Assembly (NCBI RefSeq): GCF_026008515.1
Contig: NZ_BQYM01000003.1
Span: forward strand, 124,001 to 188,000
Direction of reading: 5' to 3'
DNA length: 64,000 nucleotides
Source: Hoyosella levis
GTDB taxonomy: Bacteria; Actinomycetota; Actinomycetes; Mycobacteriales; Mycobacteriaceae
Part shown: positions 45,494 to 54,366 of the stretch, piece by piece
Position numbering within the stretch: position 1 is the first letter of the stretch
How the letters are laid out: each line of letters begins with the position of its first letter
The notes under the pieces: generated by a model
Told to the model about the DNA's origin: nothing
Database searches by the model: none
What the model saw: only the letters and a program-made list of their open reading frames with translations
Translations under genes and position numbers: made by a program

Positions 45494-46078
45494 ATGGCAC
45501 AGCGAAACATTGCAGAACGTCTGCTCACGGCAGGCCTTACCCGGTTTCATGAGCACGGATACCACGCCACTGGGGTGCAGGAGATCACAAGCTCCGCGGG
45601 CGTGCCCAAGGGTTCTTTCTACAACCACTACGCGTCGAAGGAAGCGCTCGCGGTCGCCGCGATCCACCAGTACATCGCCGAGAGCCCCGTGCCCGTCCTG
45701 GTCGATTCGAGTATCGAGTCAGCCGTTGCGCGATTGCGCGCGCATTTCGATGAGCTACGGCGGCGTTTCGAGGACTCTGGCATGACCCGCGGTTGTTTCC
45801 TTGGCAACTTGTCCACAGAAGTCGCCGACCATAGCGACGCACTCCGGACGACACTTGACCAGGCCTTCTCTGGCTGGGTCACGTTGATTGCCATGGTCCT
45901 CGAGAGTGCACGTCAAGCAGGCGAGATCTCGCGGGACATCGACACCAACGCTACGGCGCATTTCCTGCTCAATGCCTGGGAAGGTGCCCTGCTTCGTGCC
46001 CGAGCGTCCAGAAGCACAGAACCCGTCGACGCGTTCTTCGCACTCACCTTCGACTGGATGCTGCGGCCATGCTCATAA
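45494..46078 (+). CDS. TetR family regulator, NemR/AcuR-like
   Basis: The 194-residue protein has an N-terminal HTH (GYHATGVQEITSSAGVPKGSFYNHYASKE) and a C-terminal domain with MTRGCFLGNLSTEVADHSDALR and FLLNAWEGALLRAR. These blocks resemble NemR/AcuR regulators. E. coli NemR senses electrophiles through cysteines and represses the OYE gene nemA. Cys101 in the RGCFLGN block could play this role here. GGAA lies before the ATG at 45494. Confidence 0.85.
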   Translation: MAQRNIAERLLTAGLTRFHEHGYHATGVQEITSSAGVPKGSFYNHYASKEALAVAAIHQYIAESPVPVLVDSSIESAVARLRAHFDELRRRFEDSGMTRGCFLGNLSTEVADHSDALRTTLDQAFSGWVTLIAMVLESARQAGEISRDIDTNATAHFLLNAWEGALLRARASRSTEPVDAFFALTFDWMLRPCS

Positions 46079-46129
46079 TCGGTTCGGCGCTCAAGCCACC
46101 GGAGGCTTCGCATTGCTGGCGGCACTCCG

Positions 46130-47191
46130 TCAATCCAGCAGTTCGGCCAGCTGGCTCTCGTCGATGATGCTGAGGGGCCGACCGGCGGCAATGTGCTCGC
46201 GCGCCTTGCGCTCCTTGCTCGTCTCGATGGGCGATCCGTTCGCGTCCACCCAGGTTCCCTTGATCAACATGGTGGTGCGCCGGGTGACGTTCAGCTCCGG
46301 CTTGCCGCCACGCTCGGCGACCATGTCCCACAAGGCTTCGCGGCTGCATCGGGAGAACTCGCCGGTGACCACGACGATCTGTCCGTGGAGGGGATGACCT
46401 GGGTCAGCGGCCGGGTTCGGCTGGGGCATCTCACTGGCCTTGCGGCTCGGCTGATGCCCCTGCCAGGAATAACTCGGTCGAGTTGATGCGCACAGCGTCA
46501 GCCCATGCGGGGAAAGCGACCCCAGGACCGTATCGGTTGCCTTGGCATAGGCCGCGAGATCCCGGGACTTGCGCGCCTGGGTGAGCTGCAGCGCGATACC
46601 GGCAGCGGCGAGCGCATCCGCGGCAGCATCATGGTGCTGATCGAGCGGCACACCAACATGCTTGGCGATCGTGGGCAGCTTGTAGTTGACCAGCCCGGGC
46701 AGATCGATGCGCGACCACACCAGCGTGCAGCCGAACGAGATCTCCGGGACTCCGATCTCCGAGGCAGCGCATGCCTCGCGCAGTGCCGTCATGTCGAATC
46801 GCGCGTTGTGGCATACCACCTGGCGATCGCCGATCACGTCGCGGAACTGCTCCATGCGCTCCACGAACGAAGGCTGGCGAGCGACATCATCGGGGGTGAT
46901 GCCGTGGATCTCGATATTGCCCGGATCAAAATGGTCGAGCCCGCGCGGCGGCTGGCAGAGTAAGCTCTCGGAATGGGTGACAATTCCGTTGTGCACGACC
47001 GCGAAGCCGAGCGCGCAGATGCTGCCCCACGCGCCGTTTGCGGTCTCCACATCGAACGCCACAAAACTCGGTGCTTGCGTGCTACTGCGAACCGGGGCCG
47101 CACGGCGGATCACCGCGGTTTCCTCAGCTTCTGGGAGGGGTTCGTCGAACAACGATCCCTGCTGCGGTTCAGACCGTCGCGCTGCCGCCAT
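46130..47191 (-). CDS. DnaQ-like 3'-5' exonuclease with C-terminal BRCT domain
   Basis: The protein has a DEDDh exonuclease domain (FVAFDVETANGAWGSICALGF, then CHNARFDMTALR and HHDAAADALAAAG) and a C-terminal BRCT domain (GQIVVVTGEFSRCSREALWDMVAERGGK). Such fusions act in DNA repair or proofreading. The ATG at 47191 is preferred because GGAG sits 6 bases upstream; ATGs at 47227 and 47251 would add a short N-terminus. Confidence 0.85.
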   Translation of the reverse strand: MAAARRSEPQQGSLFDEPLPEAEETAVIRRAAPVRSSTQAPSFVAFDVETANGAWGSICALGFAVVHNGIVTHSESLLCQPPRGLDHFDPGNIEIHGITPDDVARQPSFVERMEQFRDVIGDRQVVCHNARFDMTALREACAASEIGVPEISFGCTLVWSRIDLPGLVNYKLPTIAKHVGVPLDQHHDAAADALAAAGIALQLTQARKSRDLAAYAKATDTVLGSLSPHGLTLCASTRPSYSWQGHQPSRKASEMPQPNPAADPGHPLHGQIVVVTGEFSRCSREALWDMVAERGGKPELNVTRRTTMLIKGTWVDANGSPIETSKERKAREHIAAGRPLSIIDESQLAELLD

Positions 47192-47275
47192 GACGCTCTC
47201 CGTTCTCCCATCTACCTCGCGTGCCATGACACTAGCGGACAGCGCTGACAATTCCCGCGCCGAGCTTGCCTGCGG

Positions 47276-47836
47276 CTAGTTCTCGTTGCTGATCATGCCG
47301 AGAAGCTCCTGCCAGGCCTTGCCCAGCGCCTCGGCGTTGTCCGCCACCACGCGGGCGGGGTCAGAAAGCTGGTCATCTTCGCCATACTCGCCTCGTAGCG
47401 GGATGTTCACCGGTGTCTCGACGAGGTTCACCCCGACCCGGCCGAGCACCTGCTTGAGCTGCTCGTAGGAACGCTTGCCGCCGCCTCCGCCGTAGCTGAT
47501 GAGCAGGCCCGGCTTGTCCTTCCACTCGGCGTAGAGGTAGTCGATCGCGTTCTTCACCGACGCCGGGTAGCCCCAGTTGTACTCGGGAGTGAGCACCACG
47601 ATCGCGGCGGCCTCCCCCACCATGCGCGCCCAGTTCCGCGTGTGCTCATGCCGGTAGTCCCCGGTAGCCGCCATGCGCGGCTCGTCGAGGATGGGCAGGG
47701 CGATCTCGCGCAGATCCGCGACCCGGACCTCTGGGCCATCCGTGCTCGGGATCTGGTCGAGGATCGCCTTGCCGAGCTGTCCGCCTACCCGCACGGGCCG
47801 GGCACTGCCAATGATGAAGAGAATCTCGCCTGCCAT
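47276..47836 (-). CDS. NADPH-dependent FMN reductase family protein
   Basis: The protein is a small flavodoxin-like FMN reductase: an early GSARPVRVGGQLG phosphate loop, LPILDEPRM, and VLTPEYNWGYPASVKNAIDYLY, the family hallmark. Relatives reduce quinones, azo dyes or chromate. The GGGGG in YGGGGGKRS is normal. The ATG at 47836 is used; one two codons earlier is possible. Confidence 0.87.
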   Translation of the reverse strand: MAGEILFIIGSARPVRVGGQLGKAILDQIPSTDGPEVRVADLREIALPILDEPRMAATGDYRHEHTRNWARMVGEAAAIVVLTPEYNWGYPASVKNAIDYLYAEWKDKPGLLISYGGGGGKRSYEQLKQVLGRVGVNLVETPVNIPLRGEYGEDDQLSDPARVVADNAEALGKAWQELLGMISNEN

Positions 47837-47935
47837 GACCATGACCCTAGTGCCCCACCGTCCCCACCGGCGAGCGTGCCCGCTAGACGCAGCGCACGGT
47901 CAGGTGCGCCGAGCGTGTGCCGGCTCGACAGCAAC

Positions 47936-47988
47936 GAGTGTGCGAAAAGCGACAAGTTCCGTGCGGTGAGCTGTCGTTGTTCGCACTC
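47936..47988. repeat. Imperfect inverted repeat in the gap before the FMN reductase gene's downstream neighbour
   Basis: GAGTGTGCGAAAAGCGACA is mirrored imperfectly by TGTCGTTGTTCGCACTC. It lies in the 199-base gap between the metB end and the FMN reductase start and could be a terminator remnant or a dispersed repeat. Confidence 0.35.
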
Positions 47989-48035
47989 TCGCGGCGGCTC
48001 TGGGGCTAGCACTCTCGCGGCCGCGCCGGCAGCCT

Positions 48036-49181
48036 CTACCCCAGTGCTTGCTCGAGATCGGCGAGGAGATCGCTGGAGTCCTCGATGCCGACGGACAGGC
48101 GCACGAGATCCTCGGGCACCTCGAGCACGGAGCCGGCGGTGGAGGCGTGCGTCATGGCACCGGGATGCTCGATGAGGGACTCGACTCCGCCGAGGGACTC
48201 AGCGAGGGTGAAGACCTTGGTGCGGGAGCACAGGTCGAGCGCGGCCTGGCGGCCACCATTCAGCCGGACGGAGATCATGCCGCCGAAGCGCCGCATCTGC
48301 TTGGCCGCGACCTCGTGGCCTGGATGCTCGGGCAAGCCTGGGTAGAGCACGCTGCTGACGGCACTGTGCCCGGAGAGGAAGTCCACGACCTTCTCGGCGT
48401 TGTCACTGTGCCGGTCCATGCGCACCGCGAGGGTCTTGATGCCGCGCATCGTCAGGAACACGTCGAAGGGCCCCGGCACGCCGCCTGCACCGTTCTGGAG
48501 GAACGCGACATCGGCATCGAACTGCGCGTCACGAGTCACGATCGCACCGCCGACCACATCGGAATGCCCGCCGAGGTACTTGGTCGTCGAGTGCAGCACC
48601 ACATCGGCACCCAGGGTGAGCGGCTGCTGCAGGTACGGGGAAGCGAAGGTGTTGTCCACCACCAGCTTCGCACCGGCCTCATGGGCGATCTCGGCGATGG
48701 CAGCGATGTCGCCCACATTGAGCAGCGGGTTCGTCGGGGTCTCGATCCACACGAGCTTGGTCTCGGGGCGGATCGCCGCGCGGATCGCATCGAGGTCAGT
48801 GATCGGCGCAGGCGTGTAGGAGATGCCCCACTGGGTGAAGACCTTGTCGATCAGCCGGTAGGTGCCGCCGTACGCATCATTGGGGATAACCAGGTGATCG
48901 CCAGGGCGCAGCGCAGCCCGCAGCACCGCGTCGGTGGCAGCCATGCCCGAGGAGAACGCGCGACCGTGAGTACCCTGCTCGATCGCCGCCATGTTGGCCT
49001 CGAGCGCCTGCCGCGTCGGGTTGCCGGTGCGCGCGTACTCGAAACCGCCGCGCATCCCGCCGACGCCGTCCTGGGCGAACGTGGAACTTGCATAGATCGG
49101 TACGTTCACCACACCGGTCTGCGGGTCGGGGTCGAAGCCCGCGTGGATCGCCGTCGTCGAGAACCCGTGCTGCTCACTCAT
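48036..49181 (-). CDS. metB: Cystathionine gamma-synthase
   Basis: The 381-residue PLP enzyme joins an activated homoserine with cysteine on the way to methionine. It has the Cys/Met-metabolism signature VVLHSTTKYLGGHSD with the PLP Lys at 201, plus EYARTGNPTRQALE and WIETPTNPLLNV. CGS and cystathionine gamma-lyase are hard to tell apart by sequence; position next to greA and mca in relatives favours MetB. The ATG at 49181 gives the normal start. Confidence 0.9.
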   Translation of the reverse strand: MSEQHGFSTTAIHAGFDPDPQTGVVNVPIYASSTFAQDGVGGMRGGFEYARTGNPTRQALEANMAAIEQGTHGRAFSSGMAATDAVLRAALRPGDHLVIPNDAYGGTYRLIDKVFTQWGISYTPAPITDLDAIRAAIRPETKLVWIETPTNPLLNVGDIAAIAEIAHEAGAKLVVDNTFASPYLQQPLTLGADVVLHSTTKYLGGHSDVVGGAIVTRDAQFDADVAFLQNGAGGVPGPFDVFLTMRGIKTLAVRMDRHSDNAEKVVDFLSGHSAVSSVLYPGLPEHPGHEVAAKQMRRFGGMISVRLNGGRQAALDLCSRTKVFTLAESLGGVESLIEHPGAMTHASTAGSVLEVPEDLVRLSVGIEDSSDLLADLEQALG

Positions 49182-49282
49182 GCGTGACAGCCTAATGCGG
49201 GGGCACGACAAATATCGAGCACGGCTTTCCCGGTAGCGGGGTAACCTCGGCGGGGACAAGCCAACGCTGCCGAGGTGATCCC

Positions 49283-49591
49283 GTGCAAATGCGCAATATC
49301 GCGATCTATGTGGGCATTGTGATCCTCGCCGCGATCGGGGTGCTGGTCGGAGCGGCGGTGACGATCCCCGAAGGTTGCGCGATCACTGAATCCTGCGCGG
49401 GCACGCAGCGGAGCATCATCCTGTTCGCGCCCGTGGGGATCATTTTTCTCGGCGTAGCGGGTGCCGCGGCCTTCACCCTGTGGTGCTGGCGCGACGGCAT
49501 CGAGTGGCGCCGCTGGTTCGGTGCGGTCTGGTTCCTGCTGGTGATCCTGCTTGTCGTCATGTCGATGGCAGGCAGCGTCCTGACCGGCTAG
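49283..49591 (+). CDS. Small three-helix membrane protein
   Basis: The 102-residue protein has hydrophobic helices at about 5-27, 44-66 and 80-98, with two Cys in a loop (GCAITESCAGT) that may be outside the membrane. No family was recognised. A GTG at 49283 follows GAGGTGATCCC; an ATG two codons later is also possible. Confidence 0.6.
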   Translation: MQMRNIAIYVGIVILAAIGVLVGAAVTIPEGCAITESCAGTQRSIILFAPVGIIFLGVAGAAAFTLWCWRDGIEWRRWFGAVWFLLVILLVVMSMAGSVLTG

Positions 49592-49598
49592 CTTGGCC

Positions 49599-50531
49599 CT
49601 AGCGGTCCGGGCCTCCCTCGGGCAAGGCATCGATGAACCGCACGATAGTGGCGTTGACGCCTTCGGGATCCTCGAGGTGCAGGAAGTGCCCGAGACCGGC
49701 GAGCGCGTGCGCCTCGCTGCCGGCAGGGAGTTGGTCGGTGGACGCGCCGAGCTCGGCGCTGACGCAGGTATCGCGCTCGCCGTGCAGGTAGAGAATGGGC
49801 ACCCGGTGCTTGCGGTAGATGCGGTGCCGGTCTTTCGCGCGGCCTGCGCTCCAGCGAAGTGGATTCCACATCGCGCGGTAGTAGCCGAGCGCGGCACGAA
49901 CATGATCGGCGTCGGGCAATGCCTCCTGGGCCGCCGAGAGATCTGCGGCGTGATCGTATCCGGACGCCCAGCGTGCCCAGATGCCGGTGATGAACCTGTG
50001 GCCGAGCCCGGGGATGCGCTCGAGCGGTGCCTGCGCGGCAAGCATGTACCAACTGCGCGGCGCCTGGCGCAGCCACATCGCTGCATTGCGCGCGAGATGT
50101 CGCGGCGGCCATGCCTGGGCGAGGAGCGCGGGCAGAGGCGGCACGGCGAGAAGTATCGCCGCATCGAATCGCTCGGGGGCGAGGCTGGCTGCGCCCGAGG
50201 CCATCATTGATCCCCAGTCATGGCCGATGAGCAGGGTCTTTCGCTGGGCGGTGGAACCTGCGGCGAGGGCGTCGTGAATGTCGAGGATGTCGCGGACGAG
50301 GGCGGCGAGCTCGTAGTCGCCATCAGGCGCGGGGCCGGTGGGCGCGTATCCCCGGTTGGCGGGGGCGATGGCGCGCCATCCATGCTCTGCGAGCGTGGGC
50401 CCGAGGTGGCGCCAGGTGCGGGGAGAGTCGGGGAAGCCGTGCAGCAGGAGCGCGATCGGTCCGTCGAGGGGTCCCCATGCCTGCGCGGCGATGGTTCGAC
50501 CGGGCAGCGGGATGGTCAGGTTCTCGGCCAC
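49599..50531 (-). CDS. Alpha/beta hydrolase, epoxide hydrolase/dehalogenase-like
   Basis: The 310-residue protein has HGFPDSPRTW for the oxyanion hole and GHDWGSM with Asp105 as nucleophile, which separates it from serine esterases and places it with epoxide hydrolases and haloalkane dehalogenases. The late His is in GLGHFLHLEDPE and the acid may be in HGERDTCV. The substrate is unknown. It diverges from the car gene. Confidence 0.82.
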   Translation of the reverse strand: MAENLTIPLPGRTIAAQAWGPLDGPIALLLHGFPDSPRTWRHLGPTLAEHGWRAIAPANRGYAPTGPAPDGDYELAALVRDILDIHDALAAGSTAQRKTLLIGHDWGSMMASGAASLAPERFDAAILLAVPPLPALLAQAWPPRHLARNAAMWLRQAPRSWYMLAAQAPLERIPGLGHRFITGIWARWASGYDHAADLSAAQEALPDADHVRAALGYYRAMWNPLRWSAGRAKDRHRIYRKHRVPILYLHGERDTCVSAELGASTDQLPAGSEAHALAGLGHFLHLEDPEGVNATIVRFIDALPEGGPDR

Positions 50532-50565
50532 GTGCCCAGCATGCCAGGAACGTGCCGGTTGCCTG

Positions 50566-50620
50566 GCGCCGATCGCCCCGGCTCCGATCGCCCCGGCGCC
50601 GATCGCCCCGGCGCCGATCG
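50566..50620. repeat. Tandem 15-bp repeats with a downstream inverted repeat
   Basis: GCGCCGATCGCCCCG repeats at 50566, 50581 and 50596 with a partial fourth at 50611. The last partial unit forms the left arm of a 12-bp inverted repeat, GCCGATCGTGAA (50613-50624) with TTCACGATCGGC (50654-50665). It lies between divergent genes. Confidence 0.75.
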
Positions 50621-50678
50621 TGAAGATCCAGCCACGCGGGGTGTGGCCCGACTTTCACGATCGGCAGCGCCGCACCCC

Positions 50679-50707
50679 TTCCTTTCTATAGTTTTACTAT
50701 CTATAGT
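50679..50707 (+). promoter_or_regulatory. AT-rich promoter with palindromic operator before car
   Basis: A -10 like TATAGT (50702-50707) has TTCCTT (50679-50684) 17 bases upstream. Between them lies ATAGT-TTT-ACTAT (50688-50700), a perfect palindrome, framed by two CTATAG boxes at 50686 and 50701 exactly 15 bases apart. This is unusually AT-rich for the window and is a good repressor site. Confidence 0.6.
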
Positions 50708-50746
50708 CGAGGGAAGGGGCACCCGCGCCGCAACAGGAGGACCGCT

Positions 50747-53700
50747 ATGACAGGGACCGCACGAACGACCACCGCCGCGCCAACTGCTGGATCATCCGCC
50801 GCACCGGGCCCCACCGCCGCGCCAACCGCCACACCGGCCCCCGCCGAGACGGTTGCCGCGCTCCTCCGCCAGCACGATGAACAGCCCGCCCTGGGCGACC
50901 GGGAGCGCACCGTCAGCACTGACCCCGCCACCGGCGAGCAGCACGTCACGCTGGAGCCCCGCTTCACCACCGTCACCTACCGCGAGCTGGGCGAACGGCT
51001 CACTAGCCTCGCCGCGCACTGGATCGCCGCCCCTGCGCTCCACCCGGGCGACATGGTCGCGGTGATCGGGTTCGCCAGCGTCGACTACACCGTCATCGAC
51101 CTCGCCATCGCCCACCTCGGCGCGGTCGGCGTCCCCCTCCAGTCCGACGCGCCGGTGCCGCAGTTGGCCGCGATCCTCGCCGAGACGGAGCCCCGGGTCC
51201 TCGCGACCAGCATCGACACCATCAGCAAGGCCGCCGAGCTCCTGCGCGCCACTCCCTCGATCGAGCAGGTGGTCATCTTCGATGTCCTGCCCGGGCTCGC
51301 CAGCCACCAGGAGTCGATCGCAGGCCTCCGGGCAGACACCACGATCGAGGTGCTCGCGCTCACTGAGGCGATCGCCGCTGGTCGAGCGCTGCCCTCGCCT
51401 GCTCCTTTCCGGCCCGAGGCAGGCGAGGATCCGCTGGCGCTCCTTATCTACACCTCTGGCAGCACGGGAACCCCCAAGGGCGCGATGTACACCACGCGCA
51501 TGCTCGCGCACCTGTGGTCCGACCCAGATGCAAGCATCGCCGACGAGGAGACCGAGCCCGCTCACCCGGTGTACCTGCACTACATGCCCATGAGCCACGT
51601 GTACGGGCGCATGTGGCTGCTCAAAGGCCTCGCGCTCGGCGGCACCGGCTACTTCGCTGCCGCCCCCGATATGTCAACCCTGTTCGAGGACCTCGCGCTC
51701 GTCCGTCCGACCGCGGTCAATCTTGTCCCCCGGGTGGCCGAGCTGCTCCACCAGCGCTACCGCGCGGTCGCGCGCCGCGCCGGGATCACCAGCCCCGATC
51801 CGTTCGATGTGAATGCGGACGTCGCCACCGCGACCAGGCACGACATGCTCGGCGACCGGTTGCAGCATGCCGTTGTCGGTAGCGCTCCGCTCACTCCCGA
51901 GCTGCGCCGCTTCCTGAAGGGCTTCCTCGCGGTGCCGCTGCGCGACGGCTATGGCTCCACGGAAACTAGCGGCGGAGTAGTCACCAATACCGTGGTGATG
52001 CGCCCGCCCGTCCTCGACTACAAGCTCGTTGACGCTCCGGAGCTCGGCTACCTCACCACGGACGAGCCGCATCCGCGGGGCGAGCTGCTGATCAAGGCCA
52101 CCACGGTGTTCCCCGGCTACTACCGGCGCCCCGACGCGACCGCACAGGTCTTCGACGAGGACGGCTTCTACCGCACCGGGGATATCGTTGCCGAGATCGC
52201 CCCTGACCGGCTCGTGTATGTCGATCGTCGCAACAACGTGCTGAAGCTGGCGCAGGGCGAGTTCGTGGCGATCGCCCGCCTCGAGGCTCTCTACGCCGCG
52301 AGCCCGCTCATCGACCAGGTTTTCCTCTATGGCAACAGCGCGCGCTCCTACCTTCTCGCTGTGGTCGAGCCCAGCGAGCACGCCCGCGCGCAATCCGGCG
52401 AGATCACCGGCATCCTGCGCGAAGCGTTCCAGGAGGTCGCGGGGCGCCACGAGCTCGCTGGCTACGAGGTACCTCGCGAGGTCGCCCTTGCGGACGAGCC
52501 CTTCACCACCACCAATGGCCTGCTGACTGGCATCGGGAAGCTCGCGCGACCACGACTGGCGGAGCATTACGGGCCGCGGCTCGAGGACCTGTACGCCCAG
52601 CTCGACGCCACCGAGATCGATCAGGTGGAGAGCTTGCGGGAGCAGCGCGATCGCCGCCCCGTCGTCGATATCCTGCTCGAGCTCGTGCACGCTCGGATCG
52701 GCACTGCCGCTGCGGACGTGCCCTTCACCGATCTAGGTGGTGACTCGCTCGCGGCGATGTCGGTATCCACCGGCATCGAGGAGATCTACGACCTCACCGT
52801 TCCGGTGCACGAGATCATCAGCCCTACCGCGACGCTTGCCAGCCTGGCCGCGCGCATCGAGCAACAGCGAGCCACGGACCCCAGGGATTCGGTGTTCACC
52901 ACCATTCACGGGCACGGTCCCACCGAGGCTCGCGCCACTGATCTCCGCCTGGAGCACCTGATCGATGCAGCAACGCTGAAGGCTGCGACCGGTCTGCCGC
53001 ATGCCGGCGTCGAGCCACGAACCGTGCTGCTCACCGGCGCCACCGGCTACCTCGGCAGGTTTGTCTGCCTCGAGTACCTCGAGCAGCTCGCGGCCACCGG
53101 TGGAAGGCTTGCATGCCTGGTGCGCGGCCGCGATGACGCGGATGCCCGCGCTCGTCTCGACTCCGTGTTCGATAGCGGCGATCCCGATTTGCTCGCCCAT
53201 TACCAGTCGCTGGCGGCCGACCACCTCGAAGTCGTGGCCGGCGATGCCGCGGCACCGAGGTTTGGGCTAGCCCAGGATGAGTGGCTCGAACTCGCGCAAC
53301 GGACGGACCTTATCGTCCATGTCGCCGCGCTCGTCAACCATGTGCTCCCCTACCACGAGCTGTTCGAGCCAAATGTGATCGGCACCGCCCGGGTGATCGA
53401 GCTCGCCGCGACCACTACCCGCAAGCCCGTGCACTTCCTCTCTACCGTCGCCGTCACCCTCCTCGACGACGGCACCCGCCTTGGCGAGGACGCCGACATC
53501 CGCGAGGCCAGCCCCGCCCGAGCCATCGGCGACGGATACGCCAACGGGTACGCGACCAGCAAATGGGCCAGCGAGGTAGTGCTGCGGGAAGCGCACGAGC
53601 ACCTCGGCCTGCCTGTCACCGTGTTCCGCTCCGACATTATCCTCGCCCACTCCCGATACGCCGGGCAGCTGAACGTGCCGGATAACTTCACCCGCCTGCT

Positions 53701-54235
53701 GCTCAGCGTCCTTGCGACCGGCCTCGCGCCCGGATCGTTCTACCAGCGCGGCACCGCTGCCCAGCGAGCGCACTACGACGGCATCCCGGTCGATTTCACC
53801 GCCGCCGCTGTTCGCCAGCTCGGTCAAGCGGCGGGCGACGGGCAGGATTCGGGCGACGGCTACCGGACGTTCAATGTGCTCAGCACCCACGACGACGGCA
53901 TCTCCCTCGACACCTTCATCGACTGGCTCATCGAGGACGGGCACCCCATCACCCGCATCGACGACCACCGCGAATGGGCCGCCGCGATCACCGCCGCAAT
54001 GGAAGCGCTCCCCGAGCAACAACGCCAGCACACCGTGCTGCCCTTGATGCATGCCTACCAGCGGCCCGCCGCTCCCCACACCGAGGATCCCGCGCTCACT
54101 GCACGGTTCCGGAAAGCCGTCGCCGCGCACGGCGTGGCGGGCAAGCAGGAGATCCCGCACCTCGACCACGACTTGATCAGCAAGTATGCCCGCGACCTGG
54201 CTTCGCTCGGGTTGCTCGGGGTGCCCACGCGGTAG
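50747..54235 (+). CDS. car: Carboxylic acid reductase
   Basis: The 1162-residue enzyme reduces carboxylic acids to aldehydes with ATP and NADPH. Domains in order: adenylation (YTSGSTGTPKG from residue 235, GYGSTETSGG), a carrier domain with LGGDSL (Ser667 for phosphopantetheine), and a short-chain-dehydrogenase-type reductase with GATGYLG (764-770) and YATSK (Tyr935, Lys939). It needs a phosphopantetheinyl transferase, not seen here. AGGAGG precedes the ATG. It stands alone between its AT-rich promoter and a hairpin, and its TAG stop lies in the first of three short repeats. The N-terminal 35 residues are Thr/Pro/Ala-rich. Confidence 0.94.
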   Translation: MTGTARTTTAAPTAGSSAAPGPTAAPTATPAPAETVAALLRQHDEQPALGDRERTVSTDPATGEQHVTLEPRFTTVTYRELGERLTSLAAHWIAAPALHPGDMVAVIGFASVDYTVIDLAIAHLGAVGVPLQSDAPVPQLAAILAETEPRVLATSIDTISKAAELLRATPSIEQVVIFDVLPGLASHQESIAGLRADTTIEVLALTEAIAAGRALPSPAPFRPEAGEDPLALLIYTSGSTGTPKGAMYTTRMLAHLWSDPDASIADEETEPAHPVYLHYMPMSHVYGRMWLLKGLALGGTGYFAAAPDMSTLFEDLALVRPTAVNLVPRVAELLHQRYRAVARRAGITSPDPFDVNADVATATRHDMLGDRLQHAVVGSAPLTPELRRFLKGFLAVPLRDGYGSTETSGGVVTNTVVMRPPVLDYKLVDAPELGYLTTDEPHPRGELLIKATTVFPGYYRRPDATAQVFDEDGFYRTGDIVAEIAPDRLVYVDRRNNVLKLAQGEFVAIARLEALYAASPLIDQVFLYGNSARSYLLAVVEPSEHARAQSGEITGILREAFQEVAGRHELAGYEVPREVALADEPFTTTNGLLTGIGKLARPRLAEHYGPRLEDLYAQLDATEIDQVESLREQRDRRPVVDILLELVHARIGTAAADVPFTDLGGDSLAAMSVSTGIEEIYDLTVPVHEIISPTATLASLAARIEQQRATDPRDSVFTTIHGHGPTEARATDLRLEHLIDAATLKAATGLPHAGVEPRTVLLTGATGYLGRFVCLEYLEQLAATGGRLACLVRGRDDADARARLDSVFDSGDPDLLAHYQSLAADHLEVVAGDAAAPRFGLAQDEWLELAQRTDLIVHVAALVNHVLPYHELFEPNVIGTARVIELAATTTRKPVHFLSTVAVTLLDDGTRLGEDADIREASPARAIGDGYANGYATSKWASEVVLREAHEHLGLPVTVFRSDIILAHSRYAGQLNVPDNFTRLLLSVLATGLAPGSFYQRGTAAQRAHYDGIPVDFTAAAVRQLGQAAGDGQDSGDGYRTFNVLSTHDDGISLDTFIDWLIEDGHPITRIDDHREWAAAITAAMEALPEQQRQHTVLPLMHAYQRPAAPHTEDPALTARFRKAVAAHGVAGKQEIPHLDHDLISKYARDLASLGLLGVPTR

Positions 54236-54276
54236 TGGGCTCTCGCGCGGTAGTGGGTTTCACCGCGCGGTAGTGG
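54228..54276. repeat. Three copies of CGCGGTAGTGG at the end of car
   Basis: Copies start at 54228, 54246 and 54266 (spacing 18 and 20). The TAG in the first copy is the stop codon of car. The third copy runs into the hairpin at 54273. Confidence 0.7.
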
Positions 54277-54311
54277 AAACTTCTCCCGGTCGGAGCGGGA
54301 AAAGTTTCCAC
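54273..54311. terminator. Hairpin between convergent car and peptidase genes, copy 2 of the dispersed repeat
   Basis: GTGGAAACTTCTCC (54273-54286) pairs with GGAAAAGTTTCCAC (54298-54311) with one mismatch. It matches the hairpin at 893-931, including the identical 21-base right part. Confidence 0.65.
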
Positions 54312-54366
54312 TGGGGGGCGGGGCATTGCCGACGCTCGAAGGCGGTCAGCCCAGGCCCCCGACCGA

